Below are positions 17,264 through 27,844 of a stretch of 48,703 nt of DNA, piece after piece. Numbering within the stretch: position 1 is the first letter of the stretch; every line of letters begins with the position of its first letter. The notes under the pieces were generated by a model, which ran no database searches, had not been told where the DNA came from, and saw only the letters and a list, made by a program, of their open reading frames with translations. The translations under genes and the position numbers were made by a program. Source of the stretch: Gammaproteobacteria bacterium (lineage in GTDB: Bacteria; Pseudomonadota; Gammaproteobacteria; GCA-002705445; GCA-002716945); contig JAURQW010000013.1 in assembly GCA_030835925.1 (NCBI GenBank), positions 1 to 48,703 of the forward strand. Reading direction: 5' to 3'.

Positions 17264-18235
17264 ATGACTAAACCAGTAGCAATAGTCACAAGAAAGTGGC
17301 CAGAGGAAAATGAGAAAAGACTTAAGGAATTGTTTGATGTTCAGTTAAATGAGTCAGATAAACCTTTTACAGCTGAAGAACTTAAATCAGCTCTCCAAAA
17401 CTGTGATGTATTGATGCCAACAGTGACAGATAAAATCACTGCCGATATATTATCTGTTGAGAACCGTAGAGCAAACATGATTGGGAATTTCGGAGTAGGT
17501 TTTAATCATATAGATATCAACGCTGCAAAGGAACAAGGTATTACCGTATCCAATACTCCAAGCGTATTGACAGATTGTACCGCAGACATCGCGATGTCGT
17601 TATTATTGATGGTAGCGAGAAGAGTAGGCCAAGGAGAAAGAGAGCTAAGGTCAGATAATTGGACTGGTTGGAGACCGACTCATCTACTAGGTACTAAAGT
17701 TACCGGTAAGAAATTAGGTGTGATTGGTTTTGGAAGAATAGGACAAGCTGTTGCTAAACGAGCTCATTTTGGTTTTGACATGGATATTCAATATTGGGAT
17801 CCATATGATATTCCAGCCGATGTAACTAAGAAGTTTAATGCAACTAAACTTGATACAATTGAGGACGTCTGCAGAGAATGTGACTTTGTCTCTATTAACT
17901 GTCCTGCCACAAAAGAAACATTTCATCTTATGAACGATGAAAGATTCAAATTAATGAAAAAATCAGCTTTTATTATCAATACTGCTAGAGGTGACATCAT
18001 AGATGAAAAAGCCTTAGTGAACGCCTTAGTAAATAAAGAAATAGCTGGTGCTGCTCTTGATGTCTTTGAAACAGAACCTAATTTACCAAATGAGCTTAAG
18101 ACTATGGAAAATGTTGTTTCTTTCCCACATTTGGGTAGCGCAACATCAGAAACTAGAATTGCGATGGGTAATACAGCAATAGACAATACTCTAGCTTTTT
18201 TTGCAGGGACAGAGTTGCCGAATAAAGTAGTCTGA
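17264..18235 (+). CDS. Hydroxypyruvate reductase / D-glycerate dehydrogenase
   Basis: D-isomer 2-hydroxyacid dehydrogenase, 323 residues, expected to reduce hydroxypyruvate made by the upstream aminotransferase to D-glycerate. Catalytic triad Arg242 (NTARGDI), Glu271 (FETEP) and His289 (FPHLGSA). The nucleotide fold has GFGRIG (155-160) with Asp179 at the end of the next strand (QYWDP), which favours NADH over NADPH. It could also reduce glyoxylate. Middle gene of the three-gene module, with ten bases to the kinase. Confidence 0.9.
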   Translation: MTKPVAIVTRKWPEENEKRLKELFDVQLNESDKPFTAEELKSALQNCDVLMPTVTDKITADILSVENRRANMIGNFGVGFNHIDINAAKEQGITVSNTPSVLTDCTADIAMSLLLMVARRVGQGERELRSDNWTGWRPTHLLGTKVTGKKLGVIGFGRIGQAVAKRAHFGFDMDIQYWDPYDIPADVTKKFNATKLDTIEDVCRECDFVSINCPATKETFHLMNDERFKLMKKSAFIINTARGDIIDEKALVNALVNKEIAGAALDVFETEPNLPNELKTMENVVSFPHLGSATSETRIAMGNTAIDNTLAFFAGTELPNKVV

Positions 18236-18245
18236 GCTGAAATTA

Positions 18246-19547
18246 ATGTCGCTTAGAGAAGATGCTAAAAAAATATATTCATCGAGTATTGCTAAACTAG
18301 ATCCATCTAGAACGGTATATGATTATTTATCATCACACAGTATAGTCAAACCTCATTTTGAAAAAATTTATCCTGTTGCATTTGGGAAAGCATCCATATC
18401 CATGATGTCGGGATTGTTGGACTACTTGAAAGATCAATTTCCAAAAACTTCGATACACGAAAAACCAATTGTTATTTCTAATAATTCTCAAGAAACTATA
18501 GAACATAATATTGATCTGCATTTTTCTTCCCATCCTGTACCAACTGAAAAAAGTATTGCGGCTGGAGATAAAGTAATAAATTACATTTCTTCTTCTAGTG
18601 ATAAAGACTTAGTTATATTTCTGATTAGTGGCGGAGCTTCGGCATTATTGTCTAAACCGCCTTCATCCATTGCGCTTGAAGATAAAATTACACTTACAGA
18701 TTTACTTTTGAAATCAGGAGCGTCAATTAATGAAATGAATACTGTCAGAAAACATATATCTGATATTAAGGGAGGAAGATTAACTAAGTTTGCTGAACCA
18801 TCATCATGTTATTCATTAATTATTTCTGATGTTATTAATGATGATATAAGTTCAATTGCGAGTGGTCCTACAACACATGATAAAACAACATATAAAGATG
18901 CTGAGATTATTCTCAAAAATTATAACTTATTAGGTAAAACCCCTGTATCTATTCTTAATCACATTAACAAAGGCGTTAGTGGTGAAATTGAAGAATCGCC
19001 CAAGAATATTCTTAATTGTGAAAATAAGATTATCTCAAGCAATAGATTGTACAGAGATCAACTAGCAGCATTTGCTAAAAACCATGGTTATAACCCAGTA
19101 TTGATCAAAAGAGACATAATTGGAGAAGCAAAAGAGGAAGCATTTTTTTTAATAGACCAAATTAACGAGCACACTGATAACACTTGTGATAAACCTTTAG
19201 CAATAATATCTGGTGGAGAAACAGTCGTAAATATGCAAGGCTTCGGCAAAGGAGGTAGAAACCAAGAGTTAGCTTTGTCTTTTCTAGCTAATAATAAAAA
19301 AATTAATACTCAAAGAGAATGGCTTTTACTGTCAGTTGGCACAGATGGGATTGATGGTCCTACAAATGCAGCTGGCGGCATTATTGATAATGCATCTGTT
19401 AAATCTATGATGGAGTCAAATAATGATATTAATAATTTTCTAAGTAACAATGATTCATATAACTATCTAAAAGAAATAAACTCATTATACATAACCGGTC
19501 CATCGGGCACTAATGTTGCTGATATACAATTGATTTTAGTAAGATAA
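18246..19547 (+). CDS. Glycerate 2-kinase (GckA/TtuD, MOFRL type)
   Basis: Phosphorylates D-glycerate to 2-phosphoglycerate, feeding lower glycolysis. 433 residues. N-terminal half: SSHPVPTEKS, LISGGASALLSKPP, MNTVRKHISDIKGGRL; C-terminal MOFRL part: ISGGETVVNMQGFGKGGRNQ and GTDGIDGPTNAAGGIID. This family is unrelated to the GlxK/GarK kinases of enterics and is the one used in the serine cycle and in tartrate (TtuD) pathways. Last gene of the module; convergent with hemL two bases beyond its stop. Confidence 0.92.
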   Translation: MSLREDAKKIYSSSIAKLDPSRTVYDYLSSHSIVKPHFEKIYPVAFGKASISMMSGLLDYLKDQFPKTSIHEKPIVISNNSQETIEHNIDLHFSSHPVPTEKSIAAGDKVINYISSSSDKDLVIFLISGGASALLSKPPSSIALEDKITLTDLLLKSGASINEMNTVRKHISDIKGGRLTKFAEPSSCYSLIISDVINDDISSIASGPTTHDKTTYKDAEIILKNYNLLGKTPVSILNHINKGVSGEIEESPKNILNCENKIISSNRLYRDQLAAFAKNHGYNPVLIKRDIIGEAKEEAFFLIDQINEHTDNTCDKPLAIISGGETVVNMQGFGKGGRNQELALSFLANNKKINTQREWLLLSVGTDGIDGPTNAAGGIIDNASVKSMMESNNDINNFLSNNDSYNYLKEINSLYITGPSGTNVADIQLILVR

Positions 19548-19549
19548 TA

Positions 19550-20821
19550 CTATTTCTGCTTTGCCCAGTTTTCAAATATTTTTATTGTATAGTCTAAATC
19601 TTTTTTTAAATGACTAGAAGAAATAAATCCAGCTTCATACATTGAAGGTGCAAAAAATACACCATGATCTAACATATAATTAAAAAAGTCTAAAAAAATA
19701 TGTTTAGGTGATTTATCAATATCCTTTAGATTCTCTAGTTTTGATTTAGTCAAATATATACCAAACATACCACCCTCTGAATCTGCAGACATGTCTAACT
19801 TATACTTGCTACATATATCATTGAATCTCGAAACAAAATATTGTGTTTTTTTAGATAGGTCACGAAAGTAATTTTTTTCTGATATTATTTCAAGAGTTTT
19901 TAAACCTGCTGCCATAGCTAATGGATTACCTGATAAAGTTCCAGCTTGATACACACTGCCTAACGGCGCTATGTGATTCATAATTTCTCTTTTGCCGCCA
20001 AATGCACCAACTGGTAACCCACCTCCAAGCACTTTACCTAAAGTAGTTAAATCAGGTATTACATTATATATATGTTGAGCACCTGCTTTTGACACCCTAA
20101 ACCCTGTCATTACTTCATCAAAGATGAGTACGATATTATTTTTAGTACAAACCTTTCTTAAATACTGTAAAAAACTTTTCCTAGCTCTAATAAAATTCAT
20201 ATTTCCAGCTATAGGCTCAATAATAATTGAAGCTATATCCCCACCTTTAATAGCGTTGTTTACAGCATCTATATTATTGTATTCTATGGATATAGTATTT
20301 CTTGCATTAGCTTTAGTAACCCCCAATGAATCCGGAGTCCCAAATGTTGATGCGCCAGAACCAGCTTTAATCAAGAAAGAGTCTCCGTGTCCATGATAAC
20401 AACCATTGAACTTTATGATTTTATCTTTGCCTGTGTATCCCCTTGCAAGTCTTATAGCACTCATAGTGGCCTCTGTGCCAGAATTTACCATCCTAATTTT
20501 TTCTATTGATTTATAAATCTGACAAACTTTTTTTGCTATCAAAACCTCATTTTGGCAAGGCGCTCCATAAGTAATACCATCTTTCATCGTTTTATTTAAA
20601 ACTTTCAAAATTCTGTCGTCTGAGTGCCCAAGGATTTGAGCTCCCCATGAACCAATAAAATCAATATATTTATTACCATCTTCATCAAATAGATACTGGC
20701 CTTTTGCTCTTTTTACGAAAAATGGAGAGGAATTTACAGATGAAAATGCTCTTACTGGAGAGTTTACGCCACCAGGGATATATTTATTTGCTTGTAAAAA
20801 TAACTTTTTTGAGTTTTTCAT
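19550..20821 (-). CDS. hemL: Glutamate-1-semialdehyde 2,1-aminomutase
   Basis: PLP enzyme making 5-aminolevulinate for haem from glutamate 1-semialdehyde. 423 residues, normal. Schiff-base Lys263 in TTLGKVLGGGLPVGAFGG, with NSGTEATMSAIRLAR (113-127) and FDEVMTGFRV. Cytosolic. The ATG overlaps the thiE stop by one base (TAATG), so the two are read together; in Pseudomonas thiE and hemL are also neighbours. Confidence 0.97.
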   Translation of the reverse strand: MKNSKKLFLQANKYIPGGVNSPVRAFSSVNSSPFFVKRAKGQYLFDEDGNKYIDFIGSWGAQILGHSDDRILKVLNKTMKDGITYGAPCQNEVLIAKKVCQIYKSIEKIRMVNSGTEATMSAIRLARGYTGKDKIIKFNGCYHGHGDSFLIKAGSGASTFGTPDSLGVTKANARNTISIEYNNIDAVNNAIKGGDIASIIIEPIAGNMNFIRARKSFLQYLRKVCTKNNIVLIFDEVMTGFRVSKAGAQHIYNVIPDLTTLGKVLGGGLPVGAFGGKREIMNHIAPLGSVYQAGTLSGNPLAMAAGLKTLEIISEKNYFRDLSKKTQYFVSRFNDICSKYKLDMSADSEGGMFGIYLTKSKLENLKDIDKSPKHIFLDFFNYMLDHGVFFAPSMYEAGFISSSHLKKDLDYTIKIFENWAKQK

Positions 20822-21450
20822 TATAAAATTATACTCTTAATATCTTCGATTTCTCTCTTTATTTCCTTATTATCAAAAACCCCAGAAATCATGCTTATCA
20901 TGTCGGGTTTATACTTAAGTAGACTACTCACATTAGATTTATTGATTCCACCAATAACACAAATTGGAATTTTAATTACTTTTTTTGCTTCTGTCAAAAT
21001 AGAGTGCTTGATTAACTTAGCCGACTCTTTTGAGGATGTAGGGTACATTGATCCAAAAGATACATAACTTGCATCGTTATCCATAGAATATTTGGCTAGT
21101 TCAATTGAATCATAACAAGATTTCCCTATTATAAAATTTTTACCAAAGTACCTTCTTGCAGACCTAAGATCCATGTCCTTTGAGCCTATGTGTAATCCGC
21201 TTATATCAAACATTTTTGCCATGTAAGGATCATCATTAATTATTAGTTTAACATTATTCATAATGCATAATAATGATATAGATTTTATTAAATAAGCTTT
21301 TCTTCTAAATGATAAATTCTTAGATCTAAATTGAATAATATTAACGCCTGATTCAACAACTATTTTTATATGATATAGATAATCAATATCAGATTTGTAA
21401 ATACTTGGAGTAATTGGATACAGACCATTGAGCGCTTTATTATTTTCCAT
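20821..21450 (-). CDS. thiE: Thiamine-phosphate synthase
   Basis: Joins the pyrimidine and thiazole phosphates into thiamine phosphate. 209 residues, a single-domain enzyme without a ThiD fusion. Family signatures are GLYPITP, IIQFRSKN, LIINDD, GLHIGSKDM, IIGKSCYD, YVSFGSMYPTSSKE and CVIGGIN. No TPP riboswitch is present: only 60 bases separate it from the divergent rubredoxin gene. Other thi genes are not in the window. Confidence 0.93.
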   Translation of the reverse strand: MENNKALNGLYPITPSIYKSDIDYLYHIKIVVESGVNIIQFRSKNLSFRRKAYLIKSISLLCIMNNVKLIINDDPYMAKMFDISGLHIGSKDMDLRSARRYFGKNFIIGKSCYDSIELAKYSMDNDASYVSFGSMYPTSSKESAKLIKHSILTEAKKVIKIPICVIGGINKSNVSSLLKYKPDMISMISGVFDNKEIKREIEDIKSIIL

Positions 21451-21510
21451 AAATATTTATAACAAATTAATTGGGTTTATCAAAGAATTATGAGAAACTA
21501 CTGAAATATT

Positions 21511-21678
21511 ATGAAAAGATATCTATGTTTAATTTGCGGGTTAATTTATGATGAGGCGAAAGGATGGCCTGATGATGGTATCGAACCTGGAACAAAATGG
21601 GAAGATGTGTCAGAAAACTGGGCTTGTCCTGATTGTGGAGCTGGCAAAGAAGATTTTGACATGATTGAAATTTCATAG
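21511..21678 (+). CDS. Rubredoxin
   Basis: A 55-residue iron-sulfur electron carrier found by direct reading. Two CxxCG knuckles (CLICG near residue 6 and CPDCG near 39) hold one Fe(Cys)4, flanked by the usual [18 protein letters not shown] and DVSENWACP. Soluble, cytosolic; usual partners are alkane hydroxylases, superoxide reductases or oxidative-stress enzymes, none of which is nearby. It diverges from thiE-hemL; the MATE gene begins ten bases after its stop. Confidence 0.95.
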   Translation: MKRYLCLICGLIYDEAKGWPDDGIEPGTKWEDVSENWACPDCGAGKEDFDMIEIS

Positions 21679-21687
21679 GTTAGTTTA

Positions 21688-23013
21688 TTGTTTCTTAATA
21701 TAAATTCGATTGATCGAAATACACTTAAAATTGCAATCCCTTTAATTATATCTAATATAACAATTCCTCTGGTTGGTTTTGTTGATAATGTAATGATGGG
21801 GCATTTAGGTTCTATAATCTATATCGGCGCTATCGGCGTAGGAGCAATTGTTATAAGTTATATTCTCTTTAGCTTTGGCTTTATTAAATCACTAACCACA
21901 GGATTTGTTTCTCAACATAGCGGTAGTAAATCTAACCAGAAGTTACAGCTTTCACTCATCCATTTAACGCTTATATCTATGTCAATCTCTATTGTAATCC
22001 TTTTTTTTAGAGATAATATTATTTATTTTTCACTTCTCTTGATGGATCCATCGTTAGAAGTTTACAAGGGAGCTAAAACTTATCTTGATTATAGAATTTG
22101 GTCTGTACCAGCAATTTTCTTTAGAGATATATTAATTGGATACTATATAGGGTTGCAGAAAACAAAGATTGCAATGGGAATCAGTATCACAGTTAACATT
22201 ATTAACATTTTATTAGATTACATTTTTATATTTCACCTGGGGTATGATATTGAAGGTGTTGCTATCGCATCATTAATTGCCGAGTATTCAATAATCTTAT
22301 TTATTTTATATGCACTAAATACTGAAAAAATATTTTCTAACTCCCCTATATCATCTAGTCAAATATTTGAATGGAAAAGTATCAAGAGTAAAATTATGGT
22401 GAATGCTGATATGTTTATTAGATCTTTCTTACTAATGACAATATTCGTATACTTAATGAGCATTGGCGCAAGTTATGGTAATGAAGTGTTGGCTGTGAAT
22501 ACCATACTATTAAATTTCTTTTTTTTATTTTCTCATGGTATAGATGGTTTTGCTCACTCTGCAGAAGTCCTTGTAGGTAATTCTATAGGCAAGAAGAATC
22601 AAAATGCACTGAGCAGTTCAATTTACTCGACGGGAAAGTTGTCTGCTTATTTGTTAATATCTTATTTAGGTTTTTTTCTACTTTTCAGTGGGTCAATAAT
22701 TTCATTTATTACAGATAGTCAAATAGTTAATTCTTTATCTAATAGTTATATGTTCTATATTTATATGATTTTTATATTTGCTACAGTTGCTTTCTGGCTT
22801 GATGGGGTCTTTATTGGTGCCATTCAAGTAAAGTTGCTAAGAAATGTTATGATTTTATCAGGCATTACCTTTTTCATTCTAGAAACAACACTTTTGGGAG
22901 GGGATAACGATGGTTTATGGCTTTCATTTCTTATATTTTTTGCGATGAGAAGTTTGCTTTTAACCATTTTTTTATATAAATATATGAAAAAAAACAAGTT
23001 TTTAGAATTTTAA
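21688..23013 (+). CDS. MATE efflux protein, DinF-like
   Basis: A 441-residue inner-membrane transporter with about twelve helices, of the DinF branch of the MATE family, exporting organic cations or toxic compounds with Na+ or H+. The opening AIPLIISNITIPLVGFVDN and VMMGHLGS match DinF closely, and HGIDGFAHSAEVLVG is the second-half counterpart. The start is a TTG at 21688; no in-frame ATG precedes the first helix, so a TTG start is the best reading. Probably co-transcribed with rubredoxin. No lexA box was seen. Confidence 0.87.
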   Translation: MFLNINSIDRNTLKIAIPLIISNITIPLVGFVDNVMMGHLGSIIYIGAIGVGAIVISYILFSFGFIKSLTTGFVSQHSGSKSNQKLQLSLIHLTLISMSISIVILFFRDNIIYFSLLLMDPSLEVYKGAKTYLDYRIWSVPAIFFRDILIGYYIGLQKTKIAMGISITVNIINILLDYIFIFHLGYDIEGVAIASLIAEYSIILFILYALNTEKIFSNSPISSSQIFEWKSIKSKIMVNADMFIRSFLLMTIFVYLMSIGASYGNEVLAVNTILLNFFFLFSHGIDGFAHSAEVLVGNSIGKKNQNALSSSIYSTGKLSAYLLISYLGFFLLFSGSIISFITDSQIVNSLSNSYMFYIYMIFIFATVAFWLDGVFIGAIQVKLLRNVMILSGITFFILETTLLGGDNDGLWLSFLIFFAMRSLLLTIFLYKYMKKNKFLEF

Positions 23014-23049
23014 CTTATACTGATTACAGTTCATTATATTTATGCTATA

Positions 23050-23069
23050 TTGATTAAAATTTTGGTCAA
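23050..23069. repeat. Imperfect inverted repeat upstream of ferredoxin
   Basis: TTGATTAAAATTTTGGTCAA is a 20-base near-palindrome around an AAAATTTT core; the only breaks are two positions that would form G-T pairs. It ends 20 bases before the ferredoxin ATG, a place where an operator or an mRNA hairpin could act. It does not match the IscR, Fur or FNR consensus spacing I know. Confidence 0.4.
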
Positions 23070-23089
23070 TACTAACCTAGGAGAGAGAA

Positions 23090-23437
23090 ATGGGATTTTT
23101 CGGAGATTTATTCAAAAAAGCTGAGCCAGTTACGGTTACAGTTAAAGGTACAGGAGAAACATTTAAATGTGAGCCTGGTCAGTTACTAATGAAGGCGGCT
23201 TTTGCAGCTGATGTTAAATGGCCTCATTCATGTAAAGTTGGTAGTTGTGGTTCTTGTAGAGCAACAATAGTTGAGGGTGAAGGAGTATATCCTTCTAGTC
23301 CATGCGACCCTACCGCTTTATTACATAAAGAAGAAATGGACAATGGAATGGTTATAGCTTGCCAATGGGTTCCCAAAACTGATATTACGGTAGATGTTGC
23401 TATTGGTACAGAGGGCGACAAAAGAGGGATGATTTAA
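23090..23437 (+). CDS. 2Fe-2S ferredoxin
   Basis: A 115-residue plant-type ferredoxin fold. The cluster cysteines are in SCKVGSCGSCRA and the fourth in VIACQWVP. The N-terminus MGFFGDLFKK is an amphipathic stretch that may touch the membrane. The ribosome site AGGAG (23079-23083) is good. It resembles single-domain ferredoxins that feed oxygenases or desaturases; its partner is not in the window. It is monocistronic, convergent with plsC eleven bases on. Confidence 0.9.
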   Translation: MGFFGDLFKKAEPVTVTVKGTGETFKCEPGQLLMKAAFAADVKWPHSCKVGSCGSCRATIVEGEGVYPSSPCDPTALLHKEEMDNGMVIACQWVPKTDITVDVAIGTEGDKRGMI

Positions 23438-23448
23438 TCTTTCTATAA

Positions 23449-24201
23449 TCAGAGTTGACTTAATGATGAAGAGACTGAGTTAGCGGATTTTTTTGCTAAC
23501 TCATATGCATCTGACATAGAAGTATCAATAACCTCTCCAAAATACAACACTACTATAGTATTTTTTCTACTCAAACATCTTAACGATATTTTTAAAAGAG
23601 TTTGAGATTTATCTGCCCAACATACACTATCATCTGAAGACTTATCAGATGGATAGTCAACTGGGTATCTAATAAATATAGACTGCAAATTACTTTTTGT
23701 ATGCGCAATTGAATTAAATAATTTACTATGAAATTTTTTTATTTTAACTCCATTACCAATTCTACCTTCTGGAAAAAAAATTATATTCTTATTTTTATCT
23801 AGATAGTACTTCATCGATTTTATTACATTGTCATTGTCATTACTATTACCCCTATTAATAAATATAGTGCCTGTCTTGCTAGCTAAACGACCGATGATCG
23901 GCCACTTCTTAATTTCTGATTTAGCAATAAAGTTAGATGGAACTATTGAGTTCAATACTATAATGTCAAGAAAGCTAATATGATTAGAAACAAATGCTTT
24001 TGCTTTATTGGATATAATTCCTTTGGATATAATTTTTAATCCAAATAGAAAAATTAATACTTTCATCCAATATTGACTGATTTTATGATGTACTGGTTTT
24101 AGACCTATGGTCGACTTAGGAAAAAAAATTAATATAATCAAACCTATCAATATGTGAATAAAAATCAAAGGCAAGCGTATTGATAAAAATATTATTTTCA
24201 T
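23449..24201 (-). CDS. 1-acyl-glycerol-3-phosphate acyltransferase family (PlsC-like)
   Basis: A 250-residue lysophospholipid acyltransferase with an N-terminal membrane segment ([18 protein letters not shown]). The catalytic HX4D is NHISFLD, followed by a substrate block FINRG and [10 protein letters not shown], the counterpart of FPEGTTSNG. It may be PlsC itself or an OlsA/ornithine-lipid type enzyme; the sequence alone does not decide. It starts inside the stop of the DUF255 gene (ATGA), forming a two-gene operon. Confidence 0.85.
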   Translation of the reverse strand: MKIIFLSIRLPLIFIHILIGLIILIFFPKSTIGLKPVHHKISQYWMKVLIFLFGLKIISKGIISNKAKAFVSNHISFLDIIVLNSIVPSNFIAKSEIKKWPIIGRLASKTGTIFINRGNSNDNDNVIKSMKYYLDKNKNIIFFPEGRIGNGVKIKKFHSKLFNSIAHTKSNLQSIFIRYPVDYPSDKSSDDSVCWADKSQTLLKISLRCLSRKNTIVVLYFGEVIDTSMSDAYELAKKSANSVSSSLSQL

Positions 24202-26201
24202 TTTTTCATAAACTCAATAAGTTTTTCTATGGAACTTATTGGCTCTAAACATATATTATTTTGACATATATATGCTGTAAAATTACCTTCTGGTTTTTTA
24301 TCAGATAAGCCGTCTGCCTTTAAAGTAATATTATTAGTAATAAAGTATATATTGTCATTCAAAGTATCAAGTTTATTAATTAGATTCTGATTATCACTTA
24401 GATTGCTTTCTTCACATCTAATTATAATTAGTCTTTTAGAGCTATCTGTCCTAGGGGCTACCAATAAAAGACTTGAATGCGATGAATTAGACCTATTTAA
24501 TGAATCATGTGCTGAATTGATTGCATTCTCTACAGCTTCAATATACTTTGTTAGTCCTGTTAGCTCATAAAGCTCCATGAGAGCGCCTATTGCTATACTA
24601 TTACCTGATGGAAGCGACTCATCCATATATGATTTTGGTCTATATATAAGTTCTTCATGGTTATCAGATGTAAAATAAAACCCCCCATTCTCTTTGTCCT
24701 GAAAATCATTAATTAAGACATCTGTTGTTTTAATTAAAAAATCAAAATAAGAATTGTCCCACTCAATTTTGAGTATTTCTAAACATGCTCTTGAAAGAAA
24801 TGCATAATCATCAAGATATGCATTGAAGCATGCTTTGTCATGATAACATGCATATAATTTACCATCTTGCCACATATTATTTTTTATAAAATCAAATGAT
24901 TTTCTTGCTGAAATCAAATAATCTTTATTTTCAGTCACCTTATATGCATTTATCATTCCCTCAATCACTAATGCATTCCATGAGACGAGTACTTTTTTAT
25001 CTGTTCCTGGCCTGATCCTTTCATCTCTTTTGTGAAGTAATTTCTTGCATATCTTGTTTGCTATATCTATGTTTTCAAGATAGTAACTTTCATTAGTTTT
25101 GGTCACATGCAAGTGATATTTGCCATCAAAATTTGGCCTATCATATACAACGAACATTTTTTTAAAAACATCAATTTCTTCTTTATTTAGTATATTCTTT
25201 AAATCATCACCTGACCAAACATAGAATTTACCCTCTATCCCTTCAGAATCAGCATCAATAGTTGAATAATAACCTCCATCATTACTTTGCATTTCAGCTA
25301 AGAGCCAGTCACATGTCTGTGATAGTTTATTAAGATACATTTTATTGCCTGTTTTCCTAAATGCATTAGCTAATATGCTAATCATAGGGCCATTATCGTA
25401 CAACATTTTTTCAAAATGTGGGATCATCCATAGTTCATCAACTGAGTATCTGAAAAACCCACCTTTTAAATGATCAAAAATACCAGAGCAGCACATTCTA
25501 GAGAGTGTTAAGTTTATAGCATCCAACACATCCTTGTCTTGTTTTTTTAATGTCTTAATAAGAAATTCTAAATTGTTGATATGGGGAAACTTTGGCGCCG
25601 ACCCAAAACCACCATGAACCTTATCCATAGAGGCTAATAATTCATTTTTAACTTTTTCCATCAGGTCATCATTGATGATGTTTTTTGATTCCTTTGATTT
25701 ATTTAAATTATTAAAAATATTTTTAATTTGGATATTTTGTAATTCTATGTCTCTTTTTTGATCTATATAAAAATCATTTACTCTAATCAAAATATCTTTA
25801 AAAGATGGTAATCCATGTCTTTCAGTATTTGGGAAGTATGTCCCAGCAAAAAATGGGAACTTCTTTGGCGTCATAAAGACAGTAAGAGGCCACCCTCCTG
25901 TTTTGCCAGTAATTATAGTTTGAGACATCTGATAAATTTTGTCTAGATCTGGTCTTTCTTCTTTATCAAGCTTTATATTAATAAAGTTTTTATTCATTAT
26001 TTCTGCTGTAGCATCATCTTCGAAAGATTCATGTGCCATTACATGACACCAGTGACATGCAGAATAGCCTATTGATAACATGATAGGTTTGTCTTCTTGT
26101 TCTGCTATTAGGAATGCTTCATCAGACCAAGGGTACCAGTCTACTGGATTATCAGCATGTTGAAGAAGGTAATCACTTTTTTCTTTTTTTAATCTATTCA
26201 T
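24198..26201 (-). CDS. DUF255 thioredoxin-domain protein (YyaL/SPATA20 family)
   Basis: A 667-residue protein: an N-terminal thioredoxin-like domain with [14 protein letters not shown] (12-25) and the active-site-like Cys49-His-Trp-Cys52 in [14 protein letters not shown], followed by a long six-hairpin glycosidase-like (alpha/alpha barrel) region with [24 protein letters not shown] and [11 protein letters not shown]. Widely conserved and without firmly known function. No signal peptide, so cytosolic. It heads an operon with the acyltransferase and diverges from lgt. Confidence 0.93.
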   Translation of the reverse strand: MNRLKKEKSDYLLQHADNPVDWYPWSDEAFLIAEQEDKPIMLSIGYSACHWCHVMAHESFEDDATAEIMNKNFINIKLDKEERPDLDKIYQMSQTIITGKTGGWPLTVFMTPKKFPFFAGTYFPNTERHGLPSFKDILIRVNDFYIDQKRDIELQNIQIKNIFNNLNKSKESKNIINDDLMEKVKNELLASMDKVHGGFGSAPKFPHINNLEFLIKTLKKQDKDVLDAINLTLSRMCCSGIFDHLKGGFFRYSVDELWMIPHFEKMLYDNGPMISILANAFRKTGNKMYLNKLSQTCDWLLAEMQSNDGGYYSTIDADSEGIEGKFYVWSGDDLKNILNKEEIDVFKKMFVVYDRPNFDGKYHLHVTKTNESYYLENIDIANKICKKLLHKRDERIRPGTDKKVLVSWNALVIEGMINAYKVTENKDYLISARKSFDFIKNNMWQDGKLYACYHDKACFNAYLDDYAFLSRACLEILKIEWDNSYFDFLIKTTDVLINDFQDKENGGFYFTSDNHEELIYRPKSYMDESLPSGNSIAIGALMELYELTGLTKYIEAVENAINSAHDSLNRSNSSHSSLLLVAPRTDSSKRLIIIRCEESNLSDNQNLINKLDTLNDNIYFITNNITLKADGLSDKKPEGNFTAYICQNNICLEPISSIEKLIEFMKK

Positions 26202-26262
26202 TATTTGATTCTATACTACAGTTTCATAGGCTATTATAATTACTATAATAATTCAATTTTAA

Positions 26263-27048
26263 ATGATATATACACATAATATACATCCAATAATAGTTTC
26301 AGTAGGACCGATAGACTTGTATTGGTATGGAGCTATGTATGCTATTTCATTTCTACTAATTGATTATTTGATGAAGAGAGAGGTTGTCCATAACACCACG
26401 TATGAATTTAATGTTAGTTTTATTGATCAATTAGTTTTTATCTCGATACTGTCGGTTATTATTGGCGGTAGACTGGGATATGTGATTTTCTATAATTTTG
26501 ATTATTATGTAGAAAACCTTAATAAAGTTTTTTATATCTGGGAAGGTGGAATGTCATTTCATGGAGCTTTGATAGGCGTTTTTGTTGGTCTTATGTTTTT
26601 GAGCATTAAAAACAAAATAAAATTCTTTAAATTATCTGATTTTCTAGTTCCATTTATACCAATTGGTTTATTCTTAGGAAGAATTGGAAATTTTATTAAT
26701 TCAGAGTTATATGGCTCTCCCACTAATTCCAATTGGGGAGTTATTTTTCCACTAGTAGACTCAGTACCAAGGCACCCATCAATGTTGTATGAAGCTTTTC
26801 TAGAAGGGATAGTATTATATTTACTATTATTGTTTTTCAAGATCAATCAGCCCTTCACAGGCACCCTAACTGCAATATTTTTAATTTTTTATTCTATATT
26901 TAGATTCTGTGTAGAGTTTGTTAGAGTGCCAGATCTACACATTGGCTATATTTATTCAACATGGCTAACAACAGGTATGATTTTATGTGTACCGATGTTT
27001 TTTGTTGGAATCTTAATTTATTATTACTCAAAAAAAGGTAGAATATAG
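26263..27048 (+). CDS. lgt: Prolipoprotein diacylglyceryl transferase
   Basis: Inner-membrane enzyme that attaches diacylglycerol to the lipobox cysteine of lipoproteins. 261 residues, about seven membrane helices. The conserved stretches are [34 protein letters not shown] (with the essential His) and [16 protein letters not shown]. First gene of lgt-thyA-folA; thyA begins one base after its stop. AT-rich TATAAT-like hexamers lie in the 61-base gap upstream. Confidence 0.97.
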   Translation: MIYTHNIHPIIVSVGPIDLYWYGAMYAISFLLIDYLMKREVVHNTTYEFNVSFIDQLVFISILSVIIGGRLGYVIFYNFDYYVENLNKVFYIWEGGMSFHGALIGVFVGLMFLSIKNKIKFFKLSDFLVPFIPIGLFLGRIGNFINSELYGSPTNSNWGVIFPLVDSVPRHPSMLYEAFLEGIVLYLLLLFFKINQPFTGTLTAIFLIFYSIFRFCVEFVRVPDLHIGYIYSTWLTTGMILCVPMFFVGILIYYYSKKGRI

Positions 27049-27049
27049 T

Positions 27050-27844
27050 ATGAAACAATATCATGATTTACTAAAAGAAGTTTTAGCGAACGGAAGCATT
27101 AAATCTGATAGAACAGGTACGGGCACTATATCATTGTTTGGATATCAAATGAGATTCAACTTATCAGATGGTTTCCCTTTATTAACTACAAAAAAAATTC
27201 ACTTCAAATCAGTTGTATATGAACTTTTATGGTTTTTAAAAGGCAGCACTAATATAGATTACCTGCAAAAAAATGATATTAAGATATGGGACGAATGGGC
27301 AGACGAAAATGGTGAGTTGGGGCCAATATATGGGAGTCAATGGCGTTCATGGGAAAATTCTAATGGTGAGCAAATTGATCAGATACATTTATTGATAGAG
27401 AGCATTAAAACAAATCCAAACTCACGAAGACACATTGTTTCAGCTTGGAATGTTGGAGACCTTGATAAGATGAACTTACCGCCATGTCATATTCTCTTTC
27501 AGTTTTACATTTATGATAATAAATTATCATGTCAATTGTATCAACGTAGTGCAGATATATTTCTTGGAGTACCTTTTAACATAGCATCTTATGCTCTGCT
27601 TACTATGATGGTAGCGAATCAAGCAGGGCTTGATTATGGTGACTTCGTCCACACATTTGGTGATGCTCACATATATTTAAACCATAAAGATCAGGTAAAT
27701 GAGCAGCTTAAAAGAACGCCTAAGAAGTTGCCCACAGTCATAATAAATAAAAATGTAAATTCCATCTTTGATTATAAATATGAAGATTTCTCTCTAATAG
27801 ATTATAATCCAGATAAGCATATCAAAGCTCCTGTATCTGTATGA
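27050..27844 (+). CDS. thyA: Thymidylate synthase
   Basis: Methylates dUMP to dTMP with methylene-tetrahydrofolate, releasing dihydrofolate. 264 residues, identical in length to E. coli, with the nucleophile Cys146 in [11 protein letters not shown], and [27 protein letters not shown] and [10 protein letters not shown] all in place. ATGA overlap with folA, which recycles its dihydrofolate product. Confidence 0.98.
   Translation: MKQYHDLLKEVLANGSIKSDRTGTGTISLFGYQMRFNLSDGFPLLTTKKIHFKSVVYELLWFLKGSTNIDYLQKNDIKIWDEWADENGELGPIYGSQWRSWENSNGEQIDQIHLLIESIKTNPNSRRHIVSAWNVGDLDKMNLPPCHILFQFYIYDNKLSCQLYQRSADIFLGVPFNIASYALLTMMVANQAGLDYGDFVHTFGDAHIYLNHKDQVNEQLKRTPKKLPTVIINKNVNSIFDYKYEDFSLIDYNPDKHIKAPVSV

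Noticed and set aside
21451-21510. Possible TPP riboswitch before thiE
   Set aside because: Only 60 bases lie between thiE and the divergent rubredoxin gene, and no CUGAGA or thi-box pattern is present.
23041-23075. IscR type 1 site before the ferredoxin gene
   Set aside because: The arms GATT and GGTC are eight bases apart, not five as in the consensus, and the outer bases do not fit well.
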